Below the pieces are notes generated by a model. The model had not been told where the DNA came from, did not search any database, and saw nothing but the letters and a program-made list of their open reading frames with translations. A DNA stretch of 64,000 nucleotides. Source: JAKPAM01 sp047601745. Lineage in GTDB: Bacteria; Pseudomonadota; Gammaproteobacteria; Burkholderiales; Burkholderiaceae_E. Both the position numbers and the translations under genes were made by a program. The stretch spans positions 186,001 to 250,000 of the forward strand of contig JASGIS010000001.1 in the NCBI GenBank assembly GCA_047601745.1, given 5' to 3'. Positions 18,417 through 26,428 of this stretch are shown here, in pieces; the stretch's first letter is position 1; every line of letters begins with the position of its first letter.

Positions 18417-19993
18417 AAGCCCTGCTGATGCACCCCGATCGCGACTTCGACGTCGACGCGCCCCTGCCCGCCAACGCCGACACGCTGGCCGCCGATCTCG
18501 AACTGCCGACGCTGTGGACCGCGATGGCCGAGGGCGACGAGACGCTGCTCGACGTCGCCCGCAAGGCGATCCTGCTCGCCGCGAGCAACGACGCGGCGAC
18601 CGTGCACCACCGGCAGCAGGCACTGGCGGACGCGCTCGCGCACCCGGCGCAGGTCCGCGAACTCCATGCGCTGGCGGTCGAAGCGGTCGAAGGCCGCCGC
18701 AAGTTCTGGTTCGGCGTGTTCATGAACCATCCGGGCGGCATCCTTCGCAGCGCGGTCGACCTGATGCGCTTCTTCGTCGACATGCTGCGCAAACTGCGGG
18801 ACTTCGCGCGCCGCGACGGCGAGGTTTTCGGGTCGCCCGCGTTCACCGCGCTGTTCGCGACGCTCGGGACCGAGCTCGACGACGATTACCTCGCCACCGT
18901 GCAGCGGCATCTGAAGACGCTGAAGTTCGATGACGGCGTGCTGATCAGCGCTTCGCTCGGCCGAGGCAACCGGGGGATCGGTCACGTGCTGCGGCTTGCC
19001 CCCGAGAAACCGCCGCTGTGGCAGCGATGGTGGCGGCCCGGACCGCCGCGATTCGACTTCCGGCTGCACGAACGCGACGAGGCCGGCGCGCGCCTGCTCG
19101 GCGAACTCGTGGATCGCGGCCTGAACCAGACGGCCAACGCGCTCGCGCAATCCTGCGATCACGTCGAGGGCTTCTTCCGGATGCTGCGCACGGAACTGGC
19201 CTTCTACGTCGCCTGCCTGAACCTGCATCAGAAGCTGGGCGCGGTGAACGCTCCGTCGTGCATGCCCGAGATGGCCGAAACCGGCGCGCTGCGCTTCGAT
19301 TGCGCGGACCTGCGCGATCCGTGCCTGGTACTGCAGAAAGGCGCCGGCGTCATCGGCAACACGGTGACCGCCGATGGCCGCGGCCTGATCGTCGTGACCG
19401 GCGCGAACCAGGGCGGCAAGTCCAGCTTCCTGAGGGCCTTCGGCGTCGCGCAGTCGATGATGCAGGCGGGCATGTTCGTCTGCGCCCGGGCGTACGCGGG
19501 CGAGCGCTGCAGCGGCGTGTTCACGCACTACAAGCGCGAGGAGGACGCATCGCTGAACCGAGGCAAGCTGGACGAAGAGCTGGCCCGGCTCAGCGAGATC
19601 GCCGACGCCATCCGGCCCGGGAGCCTGTTCCTGTCGAACGAGTCCTTCGCGTCCACGAACGAACGCGAAGGGTCGGAAATCGCCCGGCAGGTGGTCGGCG
19701 CGCTGCGCGAGCGCCGCATCAAGGTGGTCGCGGTGACGCACCTGTTCGACTTCGCGCACCGGCTCGCCGCCGAGCACCGGGCCGATACCTTGTTCCTGCG
19801 GGCCGAACGGCGCGAAGACGGTTCGCGGCCGTTCGAACTGGTCGTCGGCGAAGCGCTGTCGACGAGCTTCGGCCAGGACCTCTACGCCCAGGTCTTCGGC
19901 GCCGTCAGCCCGCCCCCTTCACCAGTACCGGCTCGCTGCGATACAGATCCGGAAACAGCCGTCGAAGATTCGCCACCTTCGGCAGGTCGTTGA
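18413..19993 (+). CDS. MutS-family ATPase, second of a pair
   Basis: A 526-residue paralogous partner of the preceding protein. Walker A is GANQGGKSS at residues 330-338 and the Walker B region reads SLFLSNESFAST, followed by a His switch in VVAVTHLFDFAH. The long helical N-terminal region again lacks MutS mismatch-recognition motifs. Translational coupling (ATGA) suggests a heterodimer. The last 30 codons overlap the 3' end of the convergent msrA gene by 89 bp, so the C-terminal tail may be a recent extension. Confidence 0.87.
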   Translation: MKALLMHPDRDFDVDAPLPANADTLAADLELPTLWTAMAEGDETLLDVARKAILLAASNDAATVHHRQQALADALAHPAQVRELHALAVEAVEGRRKFWFGVFMNHPGGILRSAVDLMRFFVDMLRKLRDFARRDGEVFGSPAFTALFATLGTELDDDYLATVQRHLKTLKFDDGVLISASLGRGNRGIGHVLRLAPEKPPLWQRWWRPGPPRFDFRLHERDEAGARLLGELVDRGLNQTANALAQSCDHVEGFFRMLRTELAFYVACLNLHQKLGAVNAPSCMPEMAETGALRFDCADLRDPCLVLQKGAGVIGNTVTADGRGLIVVTGANQGGKSSFLRAFGVAQSMMQAGMFVCARAYAGERCSGVFTHYKREEDASLNRGKLDEELARLSEIADAIRPGSLFLSNESFASTNEREGSEIARQVVGALRERRIKVVAVTHLFDFAHRLAAEHRADTLFLRAERREDGSRPFELVVGEALSTSFGQDLYAQVFGAVSPPPSPVPARCDTDPETAVEDSPPSAGR

Positions 19994-20642
19994 TGACGAT
20001 GTACGGGTGCCGCGGATTCTCGGTCATGAAGTCCTGGTGGTAGACCTCCGCCGGAAAGAAGCCGGCCTTGTCCTGCACCTTCGTCACGATCGGCCTGCCG
20101 AAGCGCTTGGCCGCGTCGAGCTGGGCGATGTAGGCCTGGGCCACCTTGAGCTGCTCGGGGTCGGTCGCGAAGATCGCCGACCGGTACTGCGTACCGACGT
20201 CCGGCCCCTGGCGGTCGAGCTGCGTCGGATCGTGCACGACCGAGAAGAAGATCCGCAGCAGCGTGCCGTAGCTGATCTGCGCCGGATCGTAGGTCACCTC
20301 GACCGATTCCGCATGCCCGGTACGGCCGCTGCTGACCAGTTCGTAGGCGGCGGTCGGCGCCGTACCGCCGCTGTAGCCCGACACCGCGCGCTGCACGCCC
20401 TTGACGTGCTGGAACACGCCCTGCACGCCCCAGAAGCAGCCGCCGGCGAAGACCGCCTTGCGCGAACCCTGTCCGGTCGGAGACGGGTCCAGCGCCGGCG
20501 GCGGCAGCTCGACGGCCGCCTCGGCGGAACGAGCGGCCCGCAACGCGAGCGGACCGGCGCCCAGCAACAGGCCGACGCCGGCCAGACGTTGAAGCGCGAG
20601 GCGGCGTCGCGGCGGGCTGATAGGGGCAAGGCGGGCATCCAT
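19905..20642 (-). CDS. msrA: Peptide-methionine (S)-S-oxide reductase MsrA, exported
   Basis: A 245-residue MsrA. The catalytic motif AVFAGGCFWG places the nucleophilic Cys at residue 69, and GYSGGTAPTAAYE and VEVTYDPAQISY follow as in the family. The first 43 residues contain an RRR patch and a hydrophobic stretch, so it is probably exported. It reduces methionine-S-sulfoxide in proteins. It is last gene of an msrB, thiol-relay, msrA operon, which fits a periplasmic repair role. Confidence 0.95.
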   Translation of the reverse strand: MDARLAPISPPRRRLALQRLAGVGLLLGAGPLALRAARSAEAAVELPPPALDPSPTGQGSRKAVFAGGCFWGVQGVFQHVKGVQRAVSGYSGGTAPTAAYELVSSGRTGHAESVEVTYDPAQISYGTLLRIFFSVVHDPTQLDRQGPDVGTQYRSAIFATDPEQLKVAQAYIAQLDAAKRFGRPIVTKVQDKAGFFPAEVYHQDFMTENPRHPYIVINDLPKVANLRRLFPDLYRSEPVLVKGAG

Positions 20643-20680
20643 GGCGCGATCCTGTCGGAATGGGAAGGAAAAACGGCGTC

Positions 20681-22660
20681 TCAGCCGAACGTGAAGGCGT
20701 AGGCCGAGACGGCCGGGTCGAGGAACTCGATGCTGAACGTGCGCTCGGCAACATCGCCGCGCTGACGGACCAACTGGTAGAGCCGCTGTTCGGTGACGGT
20801 GCCGGTGCCGTCCTCGGCGACGTCCATGCCGTGGGACGCGCCCGGCGGCCGGCCGTCGATCGACACGCGGAAGCGCACCGGCCTGCCGTCGGCGCCGGGC
20901 CCCAGCACCAGGTGCAGGTCGCGCGCCTGGAAACGGTAGACGATGCGCCCGGACGGGCCGGCCAGCGTCGCGTGCTCGGCGCCGACGTTCCATCGCCCGT
21001 CGAGCCCCCACTCGTTCAGCGCCGGCCGCACCGGAGCCGTGTAGGCGGCGGCCTGATCGCGCACGGTCTTCGGCGTGGACGCGAAGTGCTCGCCGCGCGC
21101 ATAGCCGACGTAGGTCTCCGGCGAGCGCACGGCCTCGCTGTCGGCGGCCAGTTGCACGCCTCGGGCATCGACCTCGATCAGACCCGGCGCCACGCGGGCG
21201 GCGCCGGCTTCGTGCAGCAGTTGCTGGATCACGCGTTCGGTCTGCGCGTATTCGCCCTCGCCGAAATGGTGGTAGCGCAGCCGCCCCCGGGCGTCGATCA
21301 GGTAGTGCGCGGGCCAGTACTGGTTGCGGAACGCGCGCCAGATCGCGTACTGGTTGTCGACGGCCACCGGGTAGGTGATGCCCAGGCTCTTCATCGCCTT
21401 CGTCACGTTGCCGACGTCGCGCTCGAACGCGAACTCCGGCGTGTGCACGCCGATCACCACCAGCCCCTGGTCATGGTACTTCTCGTGCCAGGCCCTGACG
21501 TACGGCAGCGCACGCAGGCAATTGATGCACGAGTAGGTCCAGAAATCGACGAGCACCACCTTGCCGCGCAACTGCTCTCCGGTCAGCGGCGCCGATGCGA
21601 GCCACTGCGAGGCGCCGTCGAACGCGGGCGCCGCGCCTTCGTCGGGCAGCGCCGGCGCGGCGCCCGCGCCCGGCCCGGTCATCCGCATCGCGTCGCCGGC
21701 CGCCATCATCGCCGGGCCGCCACCGCCGCTCGGGGCCATCGCGGGGCCCTGCGTCATGGCCGGACCTTGCATCATCGCGGGTCCCCGCGCCATCGCCGGA
21801 CCTTGCGCCGTCGCGGATCCCTGGGTCATCGCCGGGCCCTGCATCATCGCGGGTCCCTGCATCATTGCCGGACCTTGCATCATCGCCGGACCTTGCATCG
21901 CCGGACCGCCGCGCATCGCCGACGCCTCGCCGCGCCCACTGGAGAGCCGATCGACGAGCCGCTGCTCGATCCCGCCGGTCGAAGCCAGCGACAGCCGCGC
22001 GAGCAGGCCCGTATCCAGCCCCAGGACGATCGCGGCCACCGCGACCAGCATCACGCCGCCCAGGCCGCGCCGCAGCCATTGCCCGGTACCCAGCGATCGC
22101 TTGAGCGCCGCATGGACGCGGCCGCCGAGCAGCAGCGCCGCGGCCAGCGAGGTCGCCGCGCCTGCCGCGTAGGCCAGCAGCATCAACGCCGAATCGGTGC
22201 TCGGCCCCTGCAGCGCCGCGCCGGCCAGGATCAGACCGAGGATCGGCCCCGCGCACGGCGCCCACAGCAGGCCGGTCGCGATCCCGAGCACGAACGACCC
22301 GCCCGGCCTCGGCCGCCCGCCGTCGGCCTGCGCGTGCTCGGTCAGGCGCGAACCGACGGCCACCCAGGGCCGCGCCAGGCGCTCGGCCAGGCCGGGCCAC
22401 AGCAGAGCCAGCGCGAACACGGTCATCAGGGACAGCGCGGCCCAGCGGCCATACTGGTTGGCCGCGACGACCCAGCCGCCGCCGACCGCCGCCAGCGAAG
22501 CGACCGCCGCGAAGCTCAGCGCCATGCCCGCCAGCAGCGGCAGGCCGCTGCGGACGAATGGCTCGCCGGTGCGCGCGAACACGAAGGGCAACACCGGCAG
22601 GATGCAGGGGCTGACGATGGTCAGCACGCCGCCCAGATAGGCCAGCAAGACGAGCAGCAC
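20681..22660 (-). CDS. DipZ-like thiol-disulfide relay: CcdA membrane domain fused to a thioredoxin-like domain
   Basis: A 659-residue protein. Residues 1-220 are a CcdA/DsbD-type membrane domain with its cysteine pair at C19 (SPCILP) and C136 (APCAGP). Residues 249-329 are a methionine-rich repeat linker. A TlpA/AhpC-like thioredoxin domain follows with CxxC at C378-C381 (TYSCINC), then a C-terminal DipZ-type beta domain. It should move electrons from cytoplasmic thioredoxin to the periplasm, probably to the flanking MsrA and MsrB. The start is GTG with GGAGGAG upstream. Confidence 0.9.
   Translation of the reverse strand: MLLVLLAYLGGVLTIVSPCILPVLPFVFARTGEPFVRSGLPLLAGMALSFAAVASLAAVGGGWVVAANQYGRWAALSLMTVFALALLWPGLAERLARPWVAVGSRLTEHAQADGGRPRPGGSFVLGIATGLLWAPCAGPILGLILAGAALQGPSTDSALMLLAYAAGAATSLAAALLLGGRVHAALKRSLGTGQWLRRGLGGVMLVAVAAIVLGLDTGLLARLSLASTGGIEQRLVDRLSSGRGEASAMRGGPAMQGPAMMQGPAMMQGPAMMQGPAMTQGSATAQGPAMARGPAMMQGPAMTQGPAMAPSGGGGPAMMAAGDAMRMTGPGAGAAPALPDEGAAPAFDGASQWLASAPLTGEQLRGKVVLVDFWTYSCINCLRALPYVRAWHEKYHDQGLVVIGVHTPEFAFERDVGNVTKAMKSLGITYPVAVDNQYAIWRAFRNQYWPAHYLIDARGRLRYHHFGEGEYAQTERVIQQLLHEAGAARVAPGLIEVDARGVQLAADSEAVRSPETYVGYARGEHFASTPKTVRDQAAAYTAPVRPALNEWGLDGRWNVGAEHATLAGPSGRIVYRFQARDLHLVLGPGADGRPVRFRVSIDGRPPGASHGMDVAEDGTGTVTEQRLYQLVRQRGDVAERTFSIEFLDPAVSAYAFTFG
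21674..21916 (-). repeat. Met-rich GPAMMQ repeat region inside the DipZ-like gene
   Basis: About ten copies of an 18-bp unit encode GPAMMQ, GPAMTQ, GPAMAR and similar hexapeptides at residues 249-329. The stretch holds roughly eighteen methionines and sits between the membrane and thioredoxin domains, on the periplasmic side by topology. DNA copies are near identical, so length may vary by slippage. Confidence 0.9.
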
Positions 22661-22676
22661 GTCGCGGCTCCTCCGG

Positions 22677-23186
22677 TCAGGCCGATTGCGGCTGGAAGCT
22701 CAGCGACAGCCCGTTCATGCAGTAGCGCAGGCCGGTCGGCGGCGGCCCGTCGTCGAAGAGGTGGCCCAGATGGCCGCCGCAGCGCCGGCAGTGCACCTCG
22801 GTGCGCACCATGCCGTACGAGCGGTCCTGCCGGGTGCCGACGGCGTTGTCCAGCGGCTGCCAGAAGCTCGGCCAACCGGTGCCGCTGTCGAACTTGGTCC
22901 GGGACGAGAACAGCGACAGCGCGCACCCGGCGCACGCGAAGGTGCCCGCCCTGTGCTCGTTGTTCAACGGGCTGCTGCCGGGTCGCTCGGTGTTTTCCTG
23001 GCGCAGCACGGCATACTGCTGCGGCGTGAGCCGCGCCCGCCATTCGGCGTCGGTGTAGCGGACTTCGAACGTCTCGCCGGCACCAGCACCGGCGCCGGCG
23101 GCGGGGGCGCGGCGCGAAACGAGACCGGCGGCGAGCGCCGCCAGCGCGGCGGAACCGGTCCGGAGAAGTTGGCGTCGGGTAGTCAT
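22677..23186 (-). CDS. msrB: Peptide-methionine (R)-S-oxide reductase MsrB, Tat-exported
   Basis: A 169-residue MsrB. Zinc ligands are C85/C88 (CAGC) and C133/C136 (CRRC), and the catalytic Cys is C156 in LRYCMNGLSL. The N-terminus TTRRQLLRTGSAALAALAAG is a twin-arginine-like signal, so the enzyme acts in the periplasm on methionine-R-sulfoxide. It is first gene of the operon, 16 bp from the DipZ-like relay. Confidence 0.95.
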   Translation of the reverse strand: MTTRRQLLRTGSAALAALAAGLVSRRAPAAGAGAGAGETFEVRYTDAEWRARLTPQQYAVLRQENTERPGSSPLNNEHRAGTFACAGCALSLFSSRTKFDSGTGWPSFWQPLDNAVGTRQDRSYGMVRTEVHCRRCGGHLGHLFDDGPPPTGLRYCMNGLSLSFQPQSA

Positions 23187-23288
23187 GGCGTGTCCTTCGA
23201 AGCGATGCGTTGGGACAAGCTTAGACTTTTCCGGATCCCGCAGTCCTCACGCAAAGTTCAACGATTCGTGATAACCCGGACCCTGCCG

Positions 23289-24005
23289 ATGAACGCCCCC
23301 CGCCGCATCCTGCTCGTCGAGGACGACGCCCACATCGCCGCCCTGCTCGCGTTGCATCTGCGCGACGAAGGCCTGGAGGTCGTGCACTGCGCGCACGGCG
23401 ACGACGGCCTGCGGCAAATGGAACGAGGCGGCTGGGACGCGCTGGTACTCGACCTGATGCTGCCCGGTGTCGACGGGCTGGAGATCTGCCGACGCGCGCG
23501 CGGCATGGCGCGCTACACGCCGATCATCATCATCAGCGCGCGGGCCAGCGAAGTGCACCGCATCCTGGGCCTGGAGATCGGCGCCGACGACTACCTGGCC
23601 AAGCCGTTCTCGGTGCTGGAGCTGGTCGCCCGGGTCAAGGCCCTGCTGCGCCGCGTCGACGCGCTCGCGCAAAATGCCCGCCTGGACGCCGGCAGCCTGT
23701 CGGTCGGCGCGCTGGCCATCGATCCGGTCGCGCGCGACGCGCGGCTGGACGGCGCGCGGCTGGACCTGACGCCGCGGGAGTTCGATCTGCTGGTCTTCTT
23801 CGCGCGCAACCCGGGCAAGGTGTTCTCGCGGATGGAGCTGCTGAACGCCGTCTGGGGCTACCAGCACGAAGGCTACGAACATACGGTCAACACGCACATC
23901 AACCGGCTGCGATCCAAGGTCGAAGCCGATCCGGCCAATCCGCGACGCATCCTCACGGTATGGGGACGCGGCTACAAGTTCGCCGATCCCGAGGACCGCG
24001 GATGA
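23289..24005 (+). CDS. OmpR-family response regulator
   Basis: A 238-residue regulator. The receiver domain has acidic ED at residues 11-12, the phospho-acceptor Asp at D55 (LVLDLMLPG) and conserved Lys in DYLAKPF. A C-terminal winged helix (LTPREFDLLVFFARNPG, ILTVWGRGYKF) follows. It is coupled to the next gene by ATGA. Divergence from msrB across about 100 bp suggests that it could control the sulfoxide-repair operon, by inference. Confidence 0.93.
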   Translation: MNAPRRILLVEDDAHIAALLALHLRDEGLEVVHCAHGDDGLRQMERGGWDALVLDLMLPGVDGLEICRRARGMARYTPIIIISARASEVHRILGLEIGADDYLAKPFSVLELVARVKALLRRVDALAQNARLDAGSLSVGALAIDPVARDARLDGARLDLTPREFDLLVFFARNPGKVFSRMELLNAVWGYQHEGYEHTVNTHINRLRSKVEADPANPRRILTVWGRGYKFADPEDRG

Positions 24006-25474
24006 ACCTGACGCTCACCCAACGCCTGTCGCTGGTCTTCGCGCTGCTGCTGCTGGTGTGCAGCGGCACCTCGGCCTGGCTGCAGCTTCGCTCGAGCCGG
24101 ATGCATGAACAGGAGGTGATCCAGGGGCTGTCGCGCGACCTGGCCGAGAGCATCGCCCGCGACGCCCAGCTCACCGACGACAAGGGACTGATGCCCGGTG
24201 CCGTACGCGACCTGTTCAGCCAGTTGATGATCGTCAACCCGAGCGTCGAGATCTACCTGCTCGAACCCGACGGCCGCATCGCCGGCCACGCGGCGCCCGA
24301 AGGACGGCTGCGCCGCGACCGCGTCGACCTGGCGCCGATCCGCCGCTTCCTCGACGGCGGCATGCTGCCGATCCTCGGCGACGACCCGCGCAGTACCGAC
24401 GGCCGCAAGGTCTTCAGCGCGGCGCCGCTGCGCGTCGACGGCCGCGACGTCGGCTTCATCTACGTCGTGCTGCTGGGCGAGGCGCACGACCTGCTCGCGG
24501 CCCGCGGTTCGGCCAACGCCGTGCTCAAGACCGCGCTGTGGTCGATCGCGCTGGTCGCGCTGCTGTGCCTGGCCGCCGGGCTCGTCGCGTTCACGCTGAT
24601 CACCCGGCCGCTGCGCCGGCTGACCGAAGCCGTTCGGCGCTTCGACATCCACGGCGAACCGCCCGAGCTGCCGGCTGCCGCGCCGGCGACGCCGGCCGGC
24701 CATCGCCGCGACGAGATCGCCGTGCTGGACACGGCCTTCCGACAGATGGTGGCGCGCATCGGCGAGCAGTGGAAGACGCTTACCCGCCAGGACCAGGAGC
24801 GCCGCGAACTGATCGCCAACGTCTCGCACGACCTGCGCACGCCGCTGTCGTCGCTGCACGGCTACCTGGAGACGCTGCTGCTCAAGGACGCCGTGCTGGA
24901 CGCGCCCGAGCGCCGGCGCTATCTGGGCATCGCGCTCGACCAGAGCGGCAAGGTCGGCGCGCTCGCGCAGAGCCTGTTCGAACTCGCGCGGCTCGAGTAC
25001 GGCTTCGTCCAGCCGGAGCCCGAACCGTTCGCGATGACCGACCTCGTGCAGGACGTGTTCCAGAAGTTCGAACTGCGAGCCGAATCGCGGCGCATCGCCA
25101 TGGCCGCCGTGTTCCCGCCTCACCTGCCGCCGGCGCATGCCGACGTCGGCATGATCGAACGCGTGCTGAGCAACCTGCTGGACAACGCGCTGCGCCACAC
25201 GCCCGAAGGCGGACGTGTCGAGGTCCGCATCGTCCCGGCTCGCGATGCGCTCGAAGTGACGGTCAGCGATACCGGTCCCGGGATTCCGGAAGGCTTGCGT
25301 GACGGATTGTTCGAGCGGCCATTCACCGTCGGCGGCGCGCGCCAGAGCGGCGGGCTGGGCCTGCGCATCGTCCACCGCATCCTCGCGCTGCATGGCCAGC
25401 GGATCGTCCTGCTCGATGGGCCGCAGGCGGGGGCGGAATTTCGGTTCACGGTGCCGGGGGTGCCGCGGGGCTGA
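24002..25474 (+). CDS. Sensor histidine kinase
   Basis: A 490-residue kinase with two membrane segments (about residues 8-25 and 177-200) enclosing a 150-residue periplasmic sensor region. A HAMP linker follows, then the phospho-acceptor His at H276 (NVSHDLRTPLSS), and the N, G1 and G2 boxes (NLLDNALRHTPEGG, DTGPGIPEGL, GGLGLRIVHRI). It overlaps the response-regulator gene by four bases. The signal is unknown. Oxidative stress is plausible from the msr neighbourhood. Confidence 0.93.
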   Translation: MNLTLTQRLSLVFALLLLVCSGTSAWLQLRSSRMHEQEVIQGLSRDLAESIARDAQLTDDKGLMPGAVRDLFSQLMIVNPSVEIYLLEPDGRIAGHAAPEGRLRRDRVDLAPIRRFLDGGMLPILGDDPRSTDGRKVFSAAPLRVDGRDVGFIYVVLLGEAHDLLAARGSANAVLKTALWSIALVALLCLAAGLVAFTLITRPLRRLTEAVRRFDIHGEPPELPAAAPATPAGHRRDEIAVLDTAFRQMVARIGEQWKTLTRQDQERRELIANVSHDLRTPLSSLHGYLETLLLKDAVLDAPERRRYLGIALDQSGKVGALAQSLFELARLEYGFVQPEPEPFAMTDLVQDVFQKFELRAESRRIAMAAVFPPHLPPAHADVGMIERVLSNLLDNALRHTPEGGRVEVRIVPARDALEVTVSDTGPGIPEGLRDGLFERPFTVGGARQSGGLGLRIVHRILALHGQRIVLLDGPQAGAEFRFTVPGVPRG

Positions 25475-25778
25475 GGCGGCGGGCCACGCTCGGCGAGCAT
25501 GGATGCCATCGGGAGCGGGCTACTACAAGGGGGCGACAGCGATCGCTCCAGCGGCCTTCGGATGACGTGAGGGCGTCTGGATCTGCCCCGTGCCGAATGA
25601 TGGCTCGCTGAAATTGCCGGGATGGAAGCGGCAGGTTATCTTGCGGGGATAGATGGCAAGCGGGTAGGTCGACTGAAGCGTTCAAGCCATTGATCGATAA
25701 AGTGAAAATTGGGTTTCACGAGGGCGATGATAGGTAATGGCGGTCAAGTTAGGTTGCCAGAGTTGGATCGGGTGGGTT
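25475..25778. other. Gene-free left flank of the cassette array
   Basis: This stretch marks the change from very GC-rich core sequence to the lower-GC array. No integrase gene, tRNA or clear terminator is seen. GTTAGGT at 25748-25754 resembles a cassette core site but lacks a partner arm. Confidence 0.5.
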
Positions 25779-25796
25779 GTCTAAATTAAGTTAGCC
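25779..25796 (+). other. attI-like first cassette junction
   Basis: GTCTAAATTAAGTTAGCC resembles the simple site of attI1 (CCTAAAACAAAGTTAGGC) and lies just before the first cassette gene. It has no long inverted partner, unlike an attC. It could be a surviving attI whose integrase gene is gone. Confidence 0.4.
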
Positions 25797-25803
25797 CATA
25801 GAG

Positions 25804-26388
25804 ATGAACGAGCTTCGTTTAGAGCCGATGGTGCCAGATGCATTGTTCGAAGAGATCGTGGAGCTTGATCGCACGAATATGACAGCTTACTTCTCCGCTT
25901 CGGATGATCGCTTCGATAGTGAGTTACGCCGCGCTTCGCTCTTCCGAGAGTGGGACAATGATGCGGAGTTTTTCGTGTACTACCGCCAAGGCAGGTTGGC
26001 TGGCTACTTCGAAGTTATGCCCGCCGCTAGCGGGAAGCTGGTTGTTCTCTCTTTGCAGACAGACCAAAACTACTCCAAATTGCCTGTGTTGCGCGCGCTT
26101 TTCGGAGCTGGATTGGCCACTCTTGAATCCTGCCCGCTGTCGACAATTACGTCTAGTGCTCATTCGAGCAACGTACTGTCAGTGAACCTGCATAGAAGAC
26201 TTGGTTTTGAGGCTGTTGGGCGTAAAGTAGTCGGCCAAGGCGCAAACCGAATTCTGTTTGAAGCTTCGGCCCAGGCACTTCGCCGGTGCCTCGGTTCGCT
26301 GGTTCGGGCTAACAGGTCGCTGCAACGGACGCTTGACCCAGCCGCCCGCGCGCTGCCGCACGCGGTCGCCTGCCTCAAGCGCCGCTGA
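25804..26388 (+). CDS. GNAT-like acetyltransferase, cassette 1
   Basis: A 194-residue protein with a GNAT-like pattern: a central YRQGRLAGYFEVMP strand, and VNLHRRLGFEAVGRKVVG near the C-terminus resembling the family's final helix-strand. The ORF reads through the left arm of the following attC, so its last 25 or so residues are encoded by the recombination site, which is common for cassettes. Substrate unknown. Confidence 0.65.
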   Translation: MNELRLEPMVPDALFEEIVELDRTNMTAYFSASDDRFDSELRRASLFREWDNDAEFFVYYRQGRLAGYFEVMPAASGKLVVLSLQTDQNYSKLPVLRALFGAGLATLESCPLSTITSSAHSSNVLSVNLHRRLGFEAVGRKVVGQGANRILFEASAQALRRCLGSLVRANRSLQRTLDPAARALPHAVACLKRR

Positions 26389-26403
26389 GCTCCGGAGTTA
26401 GGC
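26307..26403 (+). repeat. attC site 1 (97-bp family)
   Basis: It begins GGCTAAC and ends GTTAGGC (26397-26403), with GGTCGCTGCAACGGACG after the left core and TCAAGCGCCGCTGAGCTCC before the right. It overlaps the end of the acetyltransferase ORF. Confidence 0.88.
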
Positions 26404-26428
26404 CGACAGACAGGAGGCATGGCTAGAC

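Noticed and set aside
21674..21916. CRISPR-like or noncoding satellite repeat
   Set aside because: The repeats have no spacers and are in frame within a membrane-thioredoxin fusion gene.
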